Shown here: piece by piece, positions 1 through 6,471 of the stretch
How the letters are laid out: each line of letters starts with the position of its first letter
Numbering within the stretch: position 1 is the first letter of the stretch
Assembly (NCBI GenBank): GCA_045617105.1
Contig: JAZLHW010000186.1
Location: 1 to 9,232, forward strand
Source of the DNA: CALELM01 sp045617105
Lineage (GTDB): Bacteria; Bacillota; Negativicutes; Selenomonadales; Selenomonadaceae
Direction of reading: 5' to 3'
DNA: 9,232 nt
Position numbers and translations under genes: made by a program
Notes under the pieces: generated by a model
Databases searched by the model: none
What the model saw: the letters and a program-made list of their open reading frames with translations, nothing else
Told to the model about the DNA's origin: nothing

Positions 1-2280
1 ACCATGCCGCAGGACCTCATGCTCATTCAAAGCATGGGCGCAATGCCCTGCTACATCGGAATTGCCCCGAACCGTCCGGATATTCTCTCCGAGATGAACG
101 CGGCAATTATCTCCATTGACCTCAGCCGTCCGGGCTTCATCAGTCATCTTATGGAAAAGCATTTTTTCAACACCCCGATGAACCGCCAGCTCTCTCCCGC
201 CGAAATCACCTGGCTGGAGCAGCACCCGGTCATCAAAATCGGCGGCCTCAGCAACGATTTCCCCTACAGCTACGAGGACAAGGACGGCAAAATCAAGGGT
301 GTCAATATCGAAGCAGTCAATCTCATGCTGAAGCGGCTGAACATTTCCAGCCGGGCGGAATGGACCTTGTTCCCCGACCGGCAGCAGGCCAGCAAGGCAC
401 TGCAGGACAAGACGGTCGACATCATCTTCCCCGAGTACCGCAGTTATCAGGATTCCGACGAGCGCGATATATTGCTTTCCCAAAACCTGCACCGCCTGAC
501 CTTGGGAATGCTGTGCAAGGAGCTGCCGGATAAAAGCGGCGTACATTCCATTGCCACCCCCGAGCCAAGCCTTGTCGGGCCGTATATCAAGGCCAACTAC
601 CCCAATTCCGTCATTGTCCCCGCCAAAAGAATAGTCGATTGTGTCGAAAAGGTTTACCGCGGCGAGGCAACGGCGGCCCTCGCCCCGCTGTCCATTCTCG
701 AGCAGGCCGTCAGCCAGGCCGGCAACAAGAGCGAATACAAAATCATCCCTCTGTCGGCCAGCTTTGATATCTGCTTTGCCGGGCGGCGCGATACGAATTT
801 GCTGCTGAAAATCATCAACCGGGGAATCAACTTTCTCTCCAATGATGAAATTGACTATCTGACCATGCAGTTTGTCCTGCAAAACCGCCCCGCACCTTCC
901 CCCGGCGAATTTTTCCGCCAGCACCCGGAATATCCTGCCGGCATCTTCATACTCCTCTGCAGTCTTATCGTGGCCGGCTATGCCCTGCGGCAGTCCAACC
1001 GTTCGGAAAAAGAGCTGTCCCGCGCCAACGCCCAAATTCAGGAAACCAACACGCATCTTGAATCGCTCGTAGCCGAGCGGACTGCAGCCCTTGAGCAGGC
1101 ACTTTCGCAGGCGGAAAAGGCCAACCAATCAAAAACCACCTTCCTCTTCAATATGTCGCATGATATCCGCACCCCGATGAACGCCATCCTTGGCTTCAAC
1201 AAAATGGCGGAAAAGCATATCGACGACAAGGAGCAGATTCTCGACTGCCTCAGCAAGGTCGAAAATGCCGGTCAGCATCTGCTCGGCATTATCAATGATG
1301 TGCTGGAAATGGCCCGCATTGAAAACGGCCTGCTGGAAATCGAAGAAAAGCCGGTAAACCTTCTCAATGACAAGGGAGCCACCGCCGCCATGATCGATTC
1401 GCTGGCTGCGGCCAAGCATATCACCTTTACCAAAAAATATCCGGACTTTGACAAGAACCTGTACCTCTGGCTCGATACCGTGCGTATCGACCAAATACTG
1501 CTGAATATCCTCTCCAATGCCATCAAATACACTCCCGACGGCGGCTGCGTGGATTATACCGCTGAGCTTCTGCCGGCCGATGACACAGACCATGTCCGAC
1601 TGCGGTTTACCGTTGCTGACAACGGCATCGGCATGAGCAAGGAATTTCTGGAAACCGTCTTTGACAGCTTCTCACGGGAGCGCAGCTCTACCGTCAGCGG
1701 TGTTCAGGGTACTGGGCTGGGCATGGCCATCACCAAGCGCATACTCGATGCCATGCACGGCACCATAGAGGTCACCAGCGAACTTGGCAAGGGGACGACC
1801 GTTCAGGTTGAGCTCACACCGCGTATTGTTTCACAGGAGATGATAGACAGTCTTGCCGCCACCGCCGCTGCAGAGGAGATTTCCTTCAAAGGTCTCAGCG
1901 TCCTTTTGGTAGAGGACAACGAACTCAATCGGGAAATTGCCAAAGAGATCCTGACTGACTTCGACATCAGCGTTGACGAGGCTGAGGACGGCACCATCGC
2001 CGTTGACAAGCTCACCAAAGCCACTCCGGGACAGTACGACATTGTCCTCATGGATATCCAAATGCCCATCATGGACGGCTACCGAGCCACCGCCGAGATT
2101 CGCCGTCTGCCTGACCCTGCCATCGCCAATATCCCAATCATCGCCATGACCGCCAACGCCTTTGCCGAGGACAAAAAGAAGGCAATGGCGTCTGGCATGA
2201 ACGACCATCTGGCAAAGCCGATCGACATCGCCAAGCTGAAGGAAGCCTTGGCAAAATATGCAAAGCAACAAAGTAAATAA
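1..2280 (+). CDS. Hybrid sensor histidine kinase with periplasmic solute-binding domains and receiver (5' end outside window)
   Basis: The reading frame is open to the left edge, so the start lies upstream and at least 759 codons are visible. Numbering is from the Met at position 4. Residues 1-59 look like the end of a first solute-binding domain. Residues 60-300 form a second one, opening with the LSPAEITWLEQHPVIKIGG signature seen in BvgS/EvgS-type flytrap domains. A membrane segment lies at about 310-328, followed by a coiled-coil-like linker. The kinase core has the phospho-acceptor His386 (NMSHDIRTP), an N box at 501-509, DNGIGM at 539-544 and GTGLG at 569-573. The receiver has Glu637/Asp638, phospho-acceptor Asp684, Thr716 and Lys738. 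No Hpt domain follows the receiver, unlike BvgS and EvgS, so a separate phosphotransfer protein would be expected. Inferred role: sensing a small periplasmic solute. The ligand cannot be read from sequence. The gene is richer in GC than its right-hand neighbours. Confidence 0.93.
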   Translation, partial: TMPQDLMLIQSMGAMPCYIGIAPNRPDILSEMNAAIISIDLSRPGFISHLMEKHFFNTPMNRQLSPAEITWLEQHPVIKIGGLSNDFPYSYEDKDGKIKGVNIEAVNLMLKRLNISSRAEWTLFPDRQQASKALQDKTVDIIFPEYRSYQDSDERDILLSQNLHRLTLGMLCKELPDKSGVHSIATPEPSLVGPYIKANYPNSVIVPAKRIVDCVEKVYRGEATAALAPLSILEQAVSQAGNKSEYKIIPLSASFDICFAGRRDTNLLLKIINRGINFLSNDEIDYLTMQFVLQNRPAPSPGEFFRQHPEYPAGIFILLCSLIVAGYALRQSNRSEKELSRANAQIQETNTHLESLVAERTAALEQALSQAEKANQSKTTFLFNMSHDIRTPMNAILGFNKMAEKHIDDKEQILDCLSKVENAGQHLLGIINDVLEMARIENGLLEIEEKPVNLLNDKGATAAMIDSLAAAKHITFTKKYPDFDKNLYLWLDTVRIDQILLNILSNAIKYTPDGGCVDYTAELLPADDTDHVRLRFTVADNGIGMSKEFLETVFDSFSRERSSTVSGVQGTGLGMAITKRILDAMHGTIEVTSELGKGTTVQVELTPRIVSQEMIDSLAATAAAEEISFKGLSVLLVEDNELNREIAKEILTDFDISVDEAEDGTIAVDKLTKATPGQYDIVLMDIQMPIMDGYRATAEIRRLPDPAIANIPIIAMTANAFAEDKKKAMASGMNDHLAKPIDIAKLKEALAKYAKQQSK

Positions 2281-2285
2281 GCAAC

Positions 2286-2340
2286 AAAAAATTCCCCCTG
2301 AGAGCTGACGGGATTTGTACCGCCGCTTTCGGGGGGGATT
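2286..2340 (-). terminator. Intrinsic terminator of the acetyltransferase/hexosaminidase operon, long loop
   Basis: Arms 2290-2298 and 2332-2340 pair over nine positions, including a run of five C/G pairs and one G-T wobble. Read on the minus strand the hairpin is followed by six T (2291-2286), so it serves the minus-strand hexosaminidase gene. It lies in the convergent gap with the histidine kinase, but there is no T run in the plus direction. The 33-base loop is unusually long and can form small inner stems. On the minus strand it contains GGTACAAATCCC, which resembles a tRNA T-arm. Confidence 0.75.
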
Positions 2341-2366
2341 CTGTATTCCACACTAGGAAGATAAAC

Positions 2367-3521
2367 TTACAGATATTTTACTTTCAAGGCAAGTATACGC
2401 CGCAGGGATTCGTCAATGCGTTCTTCTGTAATTGTGCCGTTTTCTACAGCTTCTACCACCCTTTCAAAGGATTTCTTGATATCTATCGGCATAAGTACAA
2501 TATCTGCTCCTGCGAGGATCGCCTTCACCGTAGTATCCCCATCATGATCAATTTCCGATACGGCATTCATCAGCATGGAATCTGTTATGATAACGCCCTG
2601 ATATCCTAATTCTTTTCTCAATTTTTCGGTCAGCATGACTTCTGACAAGGTCGTTGGCTGCTGGGAAGGATCTACGTTGCTCACCGTGATATGAGACGCC
2701 ATGATCATATCTGTTTCCTTTGCTGTCTTTATAAAAGGAACCAGCTCTCCCGATAATAATTCTTCCCAAGTTTTTGTCTGCACAACAGCACCCTTGTGTG
2801 TATCATCTGTCGTATCGCCATGTCCCGGATAATGCTTCGTGCAGCCCATCACACCGGCAGAGTGCAAACCCTTCAGCTCTGCCTTGACCATTGACGTGAC
2901 CAGCTTAGGCGTATTGCCAAAGGAACGTTCCCCAATAATGATATTGTTAGGATTTGTATTGATATCTGCTACAGGAGCAAAATCCAGATTAAAACCCAGA
3001 TCTTTTAAATACTTACCAATCGTCTTGCCCGTTTTTTTTGCCTTGCGAGTGCTGTTCTCTGCACCGATCTCTGCCATAGGGGGAATGACAGGTGCTTTAA
3101 AGCCAGTCTTGGGATCCTGTGCCAGCTTGCTGATCCAAGTCATATCCCCGCCTTCCTCATCGATCGCCATAAACAGCGGAATAGAACTATTTTTTTGCAG
3201 ATCTGACAGAAAAGCCCTTGTCTGGGAAGCCGTTTCCAAATTGCCGTTAAACAAAACGAAACCGCCGACAGGATAATCCTTCAAGTCAGCAAGAATCTCA
3301 CTGTTTATTTCTGTCAAGCAGGAGCTCGTCAGAAATTCTGGCTGTACGATAAAAAGCTGCCCCACCTTTTCCCTCAAAGTCATCTTATGGATCATCTGTT
3401 CAATTTTCACAGCTGCTTTACGGTCTTTTGCATCGGCATGGGCAGGCGGAAAGCACACGCACAGAGCAAACACAAAAAGCGACATAAAAAATACACCCTT
3501 AAAAAGAAGATTTCGTATCAT
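2367..3521 (-). CDS. nagZ: Exported glycoside hydrolase family 3 beta-N-acetylhexosaminidase (NagZ type)
   Basis: 384 residues. GH3 NagZ enzymes remove beta-linked terminal N-acetylglucosamine, typically from peptidoglycan fragments. Visible family motifs are DEEGG (121-125), GERSFG (197-202), KHYPGHGDTTDDTH (229-242) and IITDSM (311-316). By family knowledge the general acid/base is the Asp-His pair in DTH (Asp240/His242) and the nucleophile is Asp314. Residues 1-29 form a Sec signal peptide with likely cleavage after AHA. No lipobox Cys is placed correctly, so a soluble exported enzyme is expected, unlike cytoplasmic E. coli NagZ. The ATG at 3521 is preceded by AAGGAGG (3530-3536) at good spacing, so the internal Met13 is not needed as a start. 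It follows the acetyltransferase gene by 56 bases with no terminator between, which suggests cotranscription. It could act on another beta-hexosaminide; the exact substrate is not provable from sequence. Confidence 0.92.
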   Translation of the reverse strand: MIRNLLFKGVFFMSLFVFALCVCFPPAHADAKDRKAAVKIEQMIHKMTLREKVGQLFIVQPEFLTSSCLTEINSEILADLKDYPVGGFVLFNGNLETASQTRAFLSDLQKNSSIPLFMAIDEEGGDMTWISKLAQDPKTGFKAPVIPPMAEIGAENSTRKAKKTGKTIGKYLKDLGFNLDFAPVADINTNPNNIIIGERSFGNTPKLVTSMVKAELKGLHSAGVMGCTKHYPGHGDTTDDTHKGAVVQTKTWEELLSGELVPFIKTAKETDMIMASHITVSNVDPSQQPTTLSEVMLTEKLRKELGYQGVIITDSMLMNAVSEIDHDGDTTVKAILAGADIVLMPIDIKKSFERVVEAVENGTITEERIDESLRRILALKVKYL

Positions 3522-3577
3522 ATCTATTTCCTCCTTGACAATTCCATATAAGAAAATATTCCTTTGTATAAAAAACT

Positions 3578-4759
3578 TTACTGCCGCTGCAAGCGCTGTC
3601 CCAACTTCCCTTCACCCGTTCCGCAGGCTCTGTTTCCCTTTGCTTTACAAAAGTCATAAACGCAAACGATTGCACAAATAACGACAAAAGGAATCAAAGA
3701 ACACAGCAGACAGGACAAGGACGGGAAGCTCTCGGAAAGAAACACATTTTCCAACATATACTGGTAAAAGCTTATATCACCAATTTGAACGGTATTGATA
3801 ATAACCTCTACATTGCCGCCAACGAGATATGTCATCATAGAATGTGCGCCAAGAATGACAAAAAGCTTTAGATAGACAGAAACCCTGCGACAGCCAGCCA
3901 AAAGCTTGTCCATCACGGATAAAACGACCATAAACGCTCCAGAAAGTATCAGCACATAGGAAGCAGTCCATAAAGGCTTAGATATTATCACAAAGATACT
4001 TGCCAGCCAGCCAAGCAGGAAGCACGCACAGCCGCAATAGACTAAACACAGTCTTTTTTCCTTCTTGAGCCACATGCCTGCCGTCATGCCAAGCAGCATG
4101 GAGGCAACCGCCGTGACATTGCCGTACATGCCTTCAGGGTCAAAATCCTTCTGGCCATAATTATGATTGCTTCCCTGCAGAAGTTGGTCTGTCATCATAC
4201 TGATGTTGTTCGTTTCGGAAAAAGGTTCCAAAAAAGAATAAAGATAAAATCCAGCTGTTGTAAGGGATAAAATCATACCCGCAGCAATGAGATTTCTTTT
4301 TTCTGTTTTCAGCCAGTGAAAGATCACGACACCAAAGAAATAAGCAAATCCTATCCTCTGCAATACGCCAAAGGGACGAAAATACGTTGTCACTCCGAGG
4401 AAAAATTCGTGAAGGGTATATTCCGGAACAACGAACAATGACCAAATTGCCCCAAGGTGATTATAGAGAATACCTGCCCCAAACAAAAGCAAAAAACGCT
4501 TCCAAGCATCCTGAAACCAATGCACACCAAAAATTTTCCTATCAGCATTTATAGCAACAGAAACACCTGCGATAAAGAGAAAACAAGGGAAAAAGACATC
4601 TGCCAGCGTGATACCTGACCATTCCGAATGAAGGAAAGCCTGAAAAGAAAACGTTTCACTGGGATTTAGGTTCACCAATGTCATACCAAACAGTGCCGCC
4701 CCACGCATCACATCGACAGCGACATTTCTTTTTTTGTATACGGATTGGCTGCTTTCCAT
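3578..4759 (-). CDS. Heparan-alpha-glucosaminide N-acetyltransferase-like membrane protein (NagX/DUF5009 type)
   Basis: 393 residues, with about ten hydrophobic segments. The family uses cytoplasmic acetyl-CoA to acetylate glucosamine across the membrane; human HGSNAT is the known member, and bacterial NagX-type proteins occur in amino-sugar loci. Conserved elements visible here are VDVMRG near residue 16, then H44-x-x-W-x-G-x-T-x-A-D-x-x-F-P (44-58) with the His that aligns with the catalytic His of HGSNAT. Further on are DPEG (207-210) and KPLWTASYVL (261-270). Start choice: the in-frame TTG at 4765 lies only two bases from the Shine-Dalgarno, whereas the ATG at 4759 lies eight bases from AAAAGGAG (4768-4775), so I use 4759. 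The short C-terminal tail is basic. The gene precedes the exported GH3 hexosaminidase in a probable operon. Substrate is unknown; general acyltransferase activity is the safer statement. Confidence 0.87.
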   Translation of the reverse strand: MESSQSVYKKRNVAVDVMRGAALFGMTLVNLNPSETFSFQAFLHSEWSGITLADVFFPCFLFIAGVSVAINADRKIFGVHWFQDAWKRFLLLFGAGILYNHLGAIWSLFVVPEYTLHEFFLGVTTYFRPFGVLQRIGFAYFFGVVIFHWLKTEKRNLIAAGMILSLTTAGFYLYSFLEPFSETNNISMMTDQLLQGSNHNYGQKDFDPEGMYGNVTAVASMLLGMTAGMWLKKEKRLCLVYCGCACFLLGWLASIFVIISKPLWTASYVLILSGAFMVVLSVMDKLLAGCRRVSVYLKLFVILGAHSMMTYLVGGNVEVIINTVQIGDISFYQYMLENVFLSESFPSLSCLLCSLIPFVVICAIVCVYDFCKAKGNRACGTGEGKLGQRLQRQ

Positions 4760-4796
4760 AAGCAATACTCCTTTTAATGTTTTAGCTCGTGGTGAA

Positions 4797-4824
4797 TAAC
4801 TATTTTAAACTGCCGAAACAACAA
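4797..4824 (-). promoter_or_regulatory. Possible promoter of the acetyltransferase/hexosaminidase operon
   Basis: On the minus strand TTGTTG (4824-4819) is followed after 16 bases by TAGTTA (4802-4797), about 40 bases before the ATG at 4759. An overlapping TAAAAT (4807-4802) is an alternative -10. The matches are modest. The location downstream of the ImmA-like gene's terminator is what makes a promoter here likely. Confidence 0.35.
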
Positions 4825-4866
4825 GGATATCCATCGCTCACCATGCCTCCAACGTTGACTGTTTCG
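4814..4866. repeat. Imperfect inverted repeat upstream of the acetyltransferase gene
   Basis: CGAAACA (4814-4820) pairs with TGTTTCG (4860-4866). Inside a small internal loop, CAA (4822-4824) pairs with TTG (4855-4857). The 30-base centre contains the palindrome GGATATCC (4825-4832). One arm overlaps the proposed -35 box of the operon, so it could be an operator or a structured element. I do not recognise a known riboswitch or regulator site. Confidence 0.4.
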
Positions 4867-4892
4867 CCCCCCTCAAAGTATAGCTTCATCAC

Positions 4893-4925
4893 GAAAAAAC
4901 AGCATAGCCGATATCCCGACTATGC
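4893..4925 (-). terminator. Intrinsic terminator of the ImmA-like gene
   Basis: Arms 4902-4910 and 4917-4925 form a nine-pair stem with one G-T wobble and a six-base loop. On the minus strand the stem is followed by TGTTTTTT (4901-4894). It lies 57 bases past the stop of the ImmA-like gene and separates it from the acetyltransferase operon. Confidence 0.85.
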
Positions 4926-4981
4926 CAAAATTTTCAAAATGCCCACGCCCTGCAATATGGTACAGGATTATTTGACATCCT

Positions 4982-5521
4982 TTACCCACGGAATGTCAGA
5001 TCCAACTCCTTCACCCGCTGTTCCACTGCATATTGCGGCACACCAAACTGAGCACCCAAAGTCTTGCAGACTACCACGGGATTCGGAAGTCCCTTCATGA
5101 CCTTCTTGAACTTGTCAATAAAAAGACTCTCGTCCATCAAAAGAGCGCCTGCCAAGCGAAATGCATCATCATCCGGATTGTCTAGATCCACAGAAATCAA
5201 ATTACGTTCATAGCGTTCTGGATTGTCCTTATGAAGAGCATAGGTTGCAATTTGATAAGCCAATGCAAATCTCTGCTCCTTCTCTGACTTGTTCGCATTC
5301 ACAGAAATAACATTGCTCTCCTTATTCATGCTCACATCCATCTCGTTTCCATGAATCAGAATCGTGGACAGCACACCGTCCTGCAAGTGAAGTGCAGGTA
5401 CTGCCTTCAAACCCAAAACACCCAAGATTTTCTGAACTGCCGGCTTGAAACAGGGCTGGATCCCAGCCGCAACCAACAAGCGCTCTGCCATGTTCTGTAA
5501 TTCAATATGAGATCTTGTCAT
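4982..5521 (-). CDS. ImmA/IrrE-like (DUF955-fold) protein with degenerate HExxH site
   Basis: 179 residues, cytoplasmic, no signal peptide or membrane segment. The architecture follows ImmA/IrrE metallopeptidases. An N-terminal helical region comes first. RFALAYQIATYALH (84-97) then lies where the family has RFxLAHELGHxLLH. Next is DDDAFRLAGALLM (117-129), matching the E-x-x-A-N-x-F-A-x-x-L-L-M helix. The C-terminal KTLGAQFGVPQYAVEQRV (153-170) matches the usual final helical motif. Both zinc histidines and the catalytic Glu are replaced (Tyr89, Gln90, Thr93), so proteolysis by the usual mechanism is not expected. The frame is intact, so this is a pseudoenzyme, not a decayed gene. Start: ATG at 5521 with AGAGG (5528-5532) six bases upstream. 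No partner HTH repressor gene lies beside it. Role unknown; protein binding or regulation is a guess. Assignment to the fold rests on motif pattern alone. Confidence 0.72.
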   Translation of the reverse strand: MTRSHIELQNMAERLLVAAGIQPCFKPAVQKILGVLGLKAVPALHLQDGVLSTILIHGNEMDVSMNKESNVISVNANKSEKEQRFALAYQIATYALHKDNPERYERNLISVDLDNPDDDAFRLAGALLMDESLFIDKFKKVMKGLPNPVVVCKTLGAQFGVPQYAVEQRVKELDLTFRG

Positions 5522-5576
5522 AATATTCCTCTACTTTCTCTTGGACTCAAACCAAACACCTCAATCACACTTATTC

Positions 5577-5589
5577 TTATTCTACAAAA
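5577..5589 (-). promoter_or_regulatory. Possible -10 region of the ImmA-like gene, shared 13-mer with nhaA
   Basis: The minus strand reads TTTTGTAGAATAA, with TAGAAT as a -10-like hexamer about 60 bases before the ATG at 5521. The same 13 bases occur at the nhaA promoter (7708-7720). No good -35 is found at 16-18 bases upstream here, so this is tentative. Confidence 0.3.
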
Positions 5590-5674
5590 GTTTTCTTTTT
5601 CCTTCTTCTGCTTGACGTAAATTTTGCTGTTTTTGCAAGCCAAAAACTATCCCGCCTTGCGGTCATAATGGTAT

Positions 5675-5703
5675 TTGTTGAAATCTTCACACTATGGTAT
5701 AAT
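5675..5703 (+). promoter_or_regulatory. Promoter of the SYLF gene, extended -10
   Basis: TTGTTG (5675-5680), a 17-base spacer and a perfect TATAAT (5698-5703) preceded by TGG, that is, an extended -10. Transcription should start near 5710, giving a leader of about 27 bases. That leaves room for the ribosome site AAGGAGGA (5723-5730) but not for a riboswitch. The rest of the divergent gap 5522-5674 holds only short inverted repeats such as CCGC-CTT-GCGG near 5652-5662. Confidence 0.85.
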
Positions 5704-5736
5704 ATTGGAGTGAACAAAAAATAAGGAGGATTTTTT

Positions 5737-6318
5737 ATGCGAAAGCATTCTATCAGGATTTCCATTTGCCTGCTTTTATTAATGACACTCTTTTCGTCCT
5801 TGGCAGCGGCCAAGAACCTAGATGCTAAAAGAGCCGAACTGGAACAAAAGGTGTCCACTACCTTAGACAAATTTTATGCCATCTATCCCGATGCAAGACC
5901 TGCGGTAGAAAATAATGTCGGTTATGCTGTATTTGCCGGAACAAGCAGCCAGTTTGGCATTTTTGGCAGTTCCCACATGCGGGGAATGGCGATCAACAAC
6001 CATACCGGAGAAAAGATCTACATGAAAGGCAGTGAAGCTCAAGTAGGATTTGGCATTGGTATCAAGGAATACTCTCTCGTATTTGTCTTCTGCTCACCGC
6101 AAGCATGGGAAAACTTCGTCAGCAAGAAATGGTCCGTGGGCGGCACTGCGAATATTGATGCCAACGATGGCGTAACAGGCGGCGGGCTGGACGGTGCCAT
6201 GCGCGTAGACAACGATATTTATGTTTACCAGTTTACGACAAAGGGATTAGCCGCACAAATCGGCATTACCGGTACCTACTATTCCAAAGATGACGATTAT
6301 TACGAAAAGAAAAAATAG
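5737..6318 (+). CDS. Secreted SYLF (Ysc84-like) lipid-binding-type domain protein
   Basis: 193 residues. Residues 1-25 are a Sec signal peptide (basic start, LLLLMTLFSSLAAA, cleavage near Ala25), and no lipobox is present. A short amphipathic helix region (30-60) leads into the SYLF fold: VGYAVF (61-66), a Gly-rich strand region (70-95), AQVGFGIGIKEYSLVFVF (101-118), AWENF (123-127), then WSVGG...GGGLDGAM (132-155) and YQFTTKGLAAQIGITGTY (164-181). These match the Ysc84 order of strands and the closing KGL motif. SYLF domains bind membrane lipids in eukaryotes; the role of bacterial exported versions is largely unsettled. The C-terminal tail (184-193) is Asp/Tyr/Lys-rich and low in complexity. 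The ATG at 5737 has a near-perfect Shine-Dalgarno six to seven bases upstream. The gene is monocistronic between its own promoter and terminator. Periplasmic or outer-membrane-associated location is inferred. Confidence 0.83.
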   Translation: MRKHSIRISICLLLLMTLFSSLAAAKNLDAKRAELEQKVSTTLDKFYAIYPDARPAVENNVGYAVFAGTSSQFGIFGSSHMRGMAINNHTGEKIYMKGSEAQVGFGIGIKEYSLVFVFCSPQAWENFVSKKWSVGGTANIDANDGVTGGGLDGAMRVDNDIYVYQFTTKGLAAQIGITGTYYSKDDDYYEKKK

Positions 6319-6330
6319 CGAAGCCCCATA

Positions 6331-6382
6331 AAAAACGGGAAGGTTTGGAGATTTCCTCATAACACCTTCCCGTTTTGGTTTG
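6331..6382. terminator. Bidirectional terminator between the SYLF gene and nhaA
   Basis: AAAACGGGAAGGT (6332-6344) pairs perfectly with ACCTTCCCGTTTT (6364-6376), a 13-pair stem with a 19-base loop. On the plus strand it ends in TTTTGGTTT and lies just past the SYLF stop. On the minus strand it ends in a run of T and can also stop nhaA transcription. Confidence 0.88.
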
Positions 6383-6416
6383 TAAGATCCTAACTTTTGT
6401 ATACACTCAATTTTAT

Positions 6417-6448
6417 ATGCTGGCTTTTGACAAATGTAAAATCAGCAT
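6417..6448. repeat. Small imperfect hairpin downstream of nhaA
   Basis: ATGCTG (6417-6422) pairs with CAGCAT (6443-6448), and TTTT with AAAA inside after a small internal loop. No T run follows on either strand, so it is probably not a terminator. It may stabilise the nhaA transcript end, or be chance. Confidence 0.3.
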
Positions 6449-6471
6449 TTCCTGTCCGCCCATCCTTTCTC

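Noticed and set aside
1129..1593. Minus-strand open frame of 154 codons inside the histidine kinase
   Set aside because: Shadow of the GC-rich kinase frame, covering the conserved H box and N box region on the other strand.
2299..2345. A complete tRNA gene on the minus strand
   Set aside because: Only a T-arm-like stretch is present. No matching acceptor strand, D-arm or anticodon arm can be folded within the expected distance.
4760..4765. TTG at 4765 as start of the acetyltransferase
   Set aside because: Only two bases separate it from the Shine-Dalgarno; the ATG at 4759 has ideal eight-base spacing.
4760..4981. A riboswitch ahead of the acetyltransferase gene
   Set aside because: The inverted repeat and purine-rich stretches drew attention, but no fluoride, guanidine or other riboswitch consensus I know fits, and the probable transcript start lies downstream of most of it.
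4789..5100. Plus-strand open frame across the gap before the acetyltransferase gene
   Set aside because: It runs through a minus-strand terminator and into the ImmA-like gene, with no ribosome site and no domain pattern.
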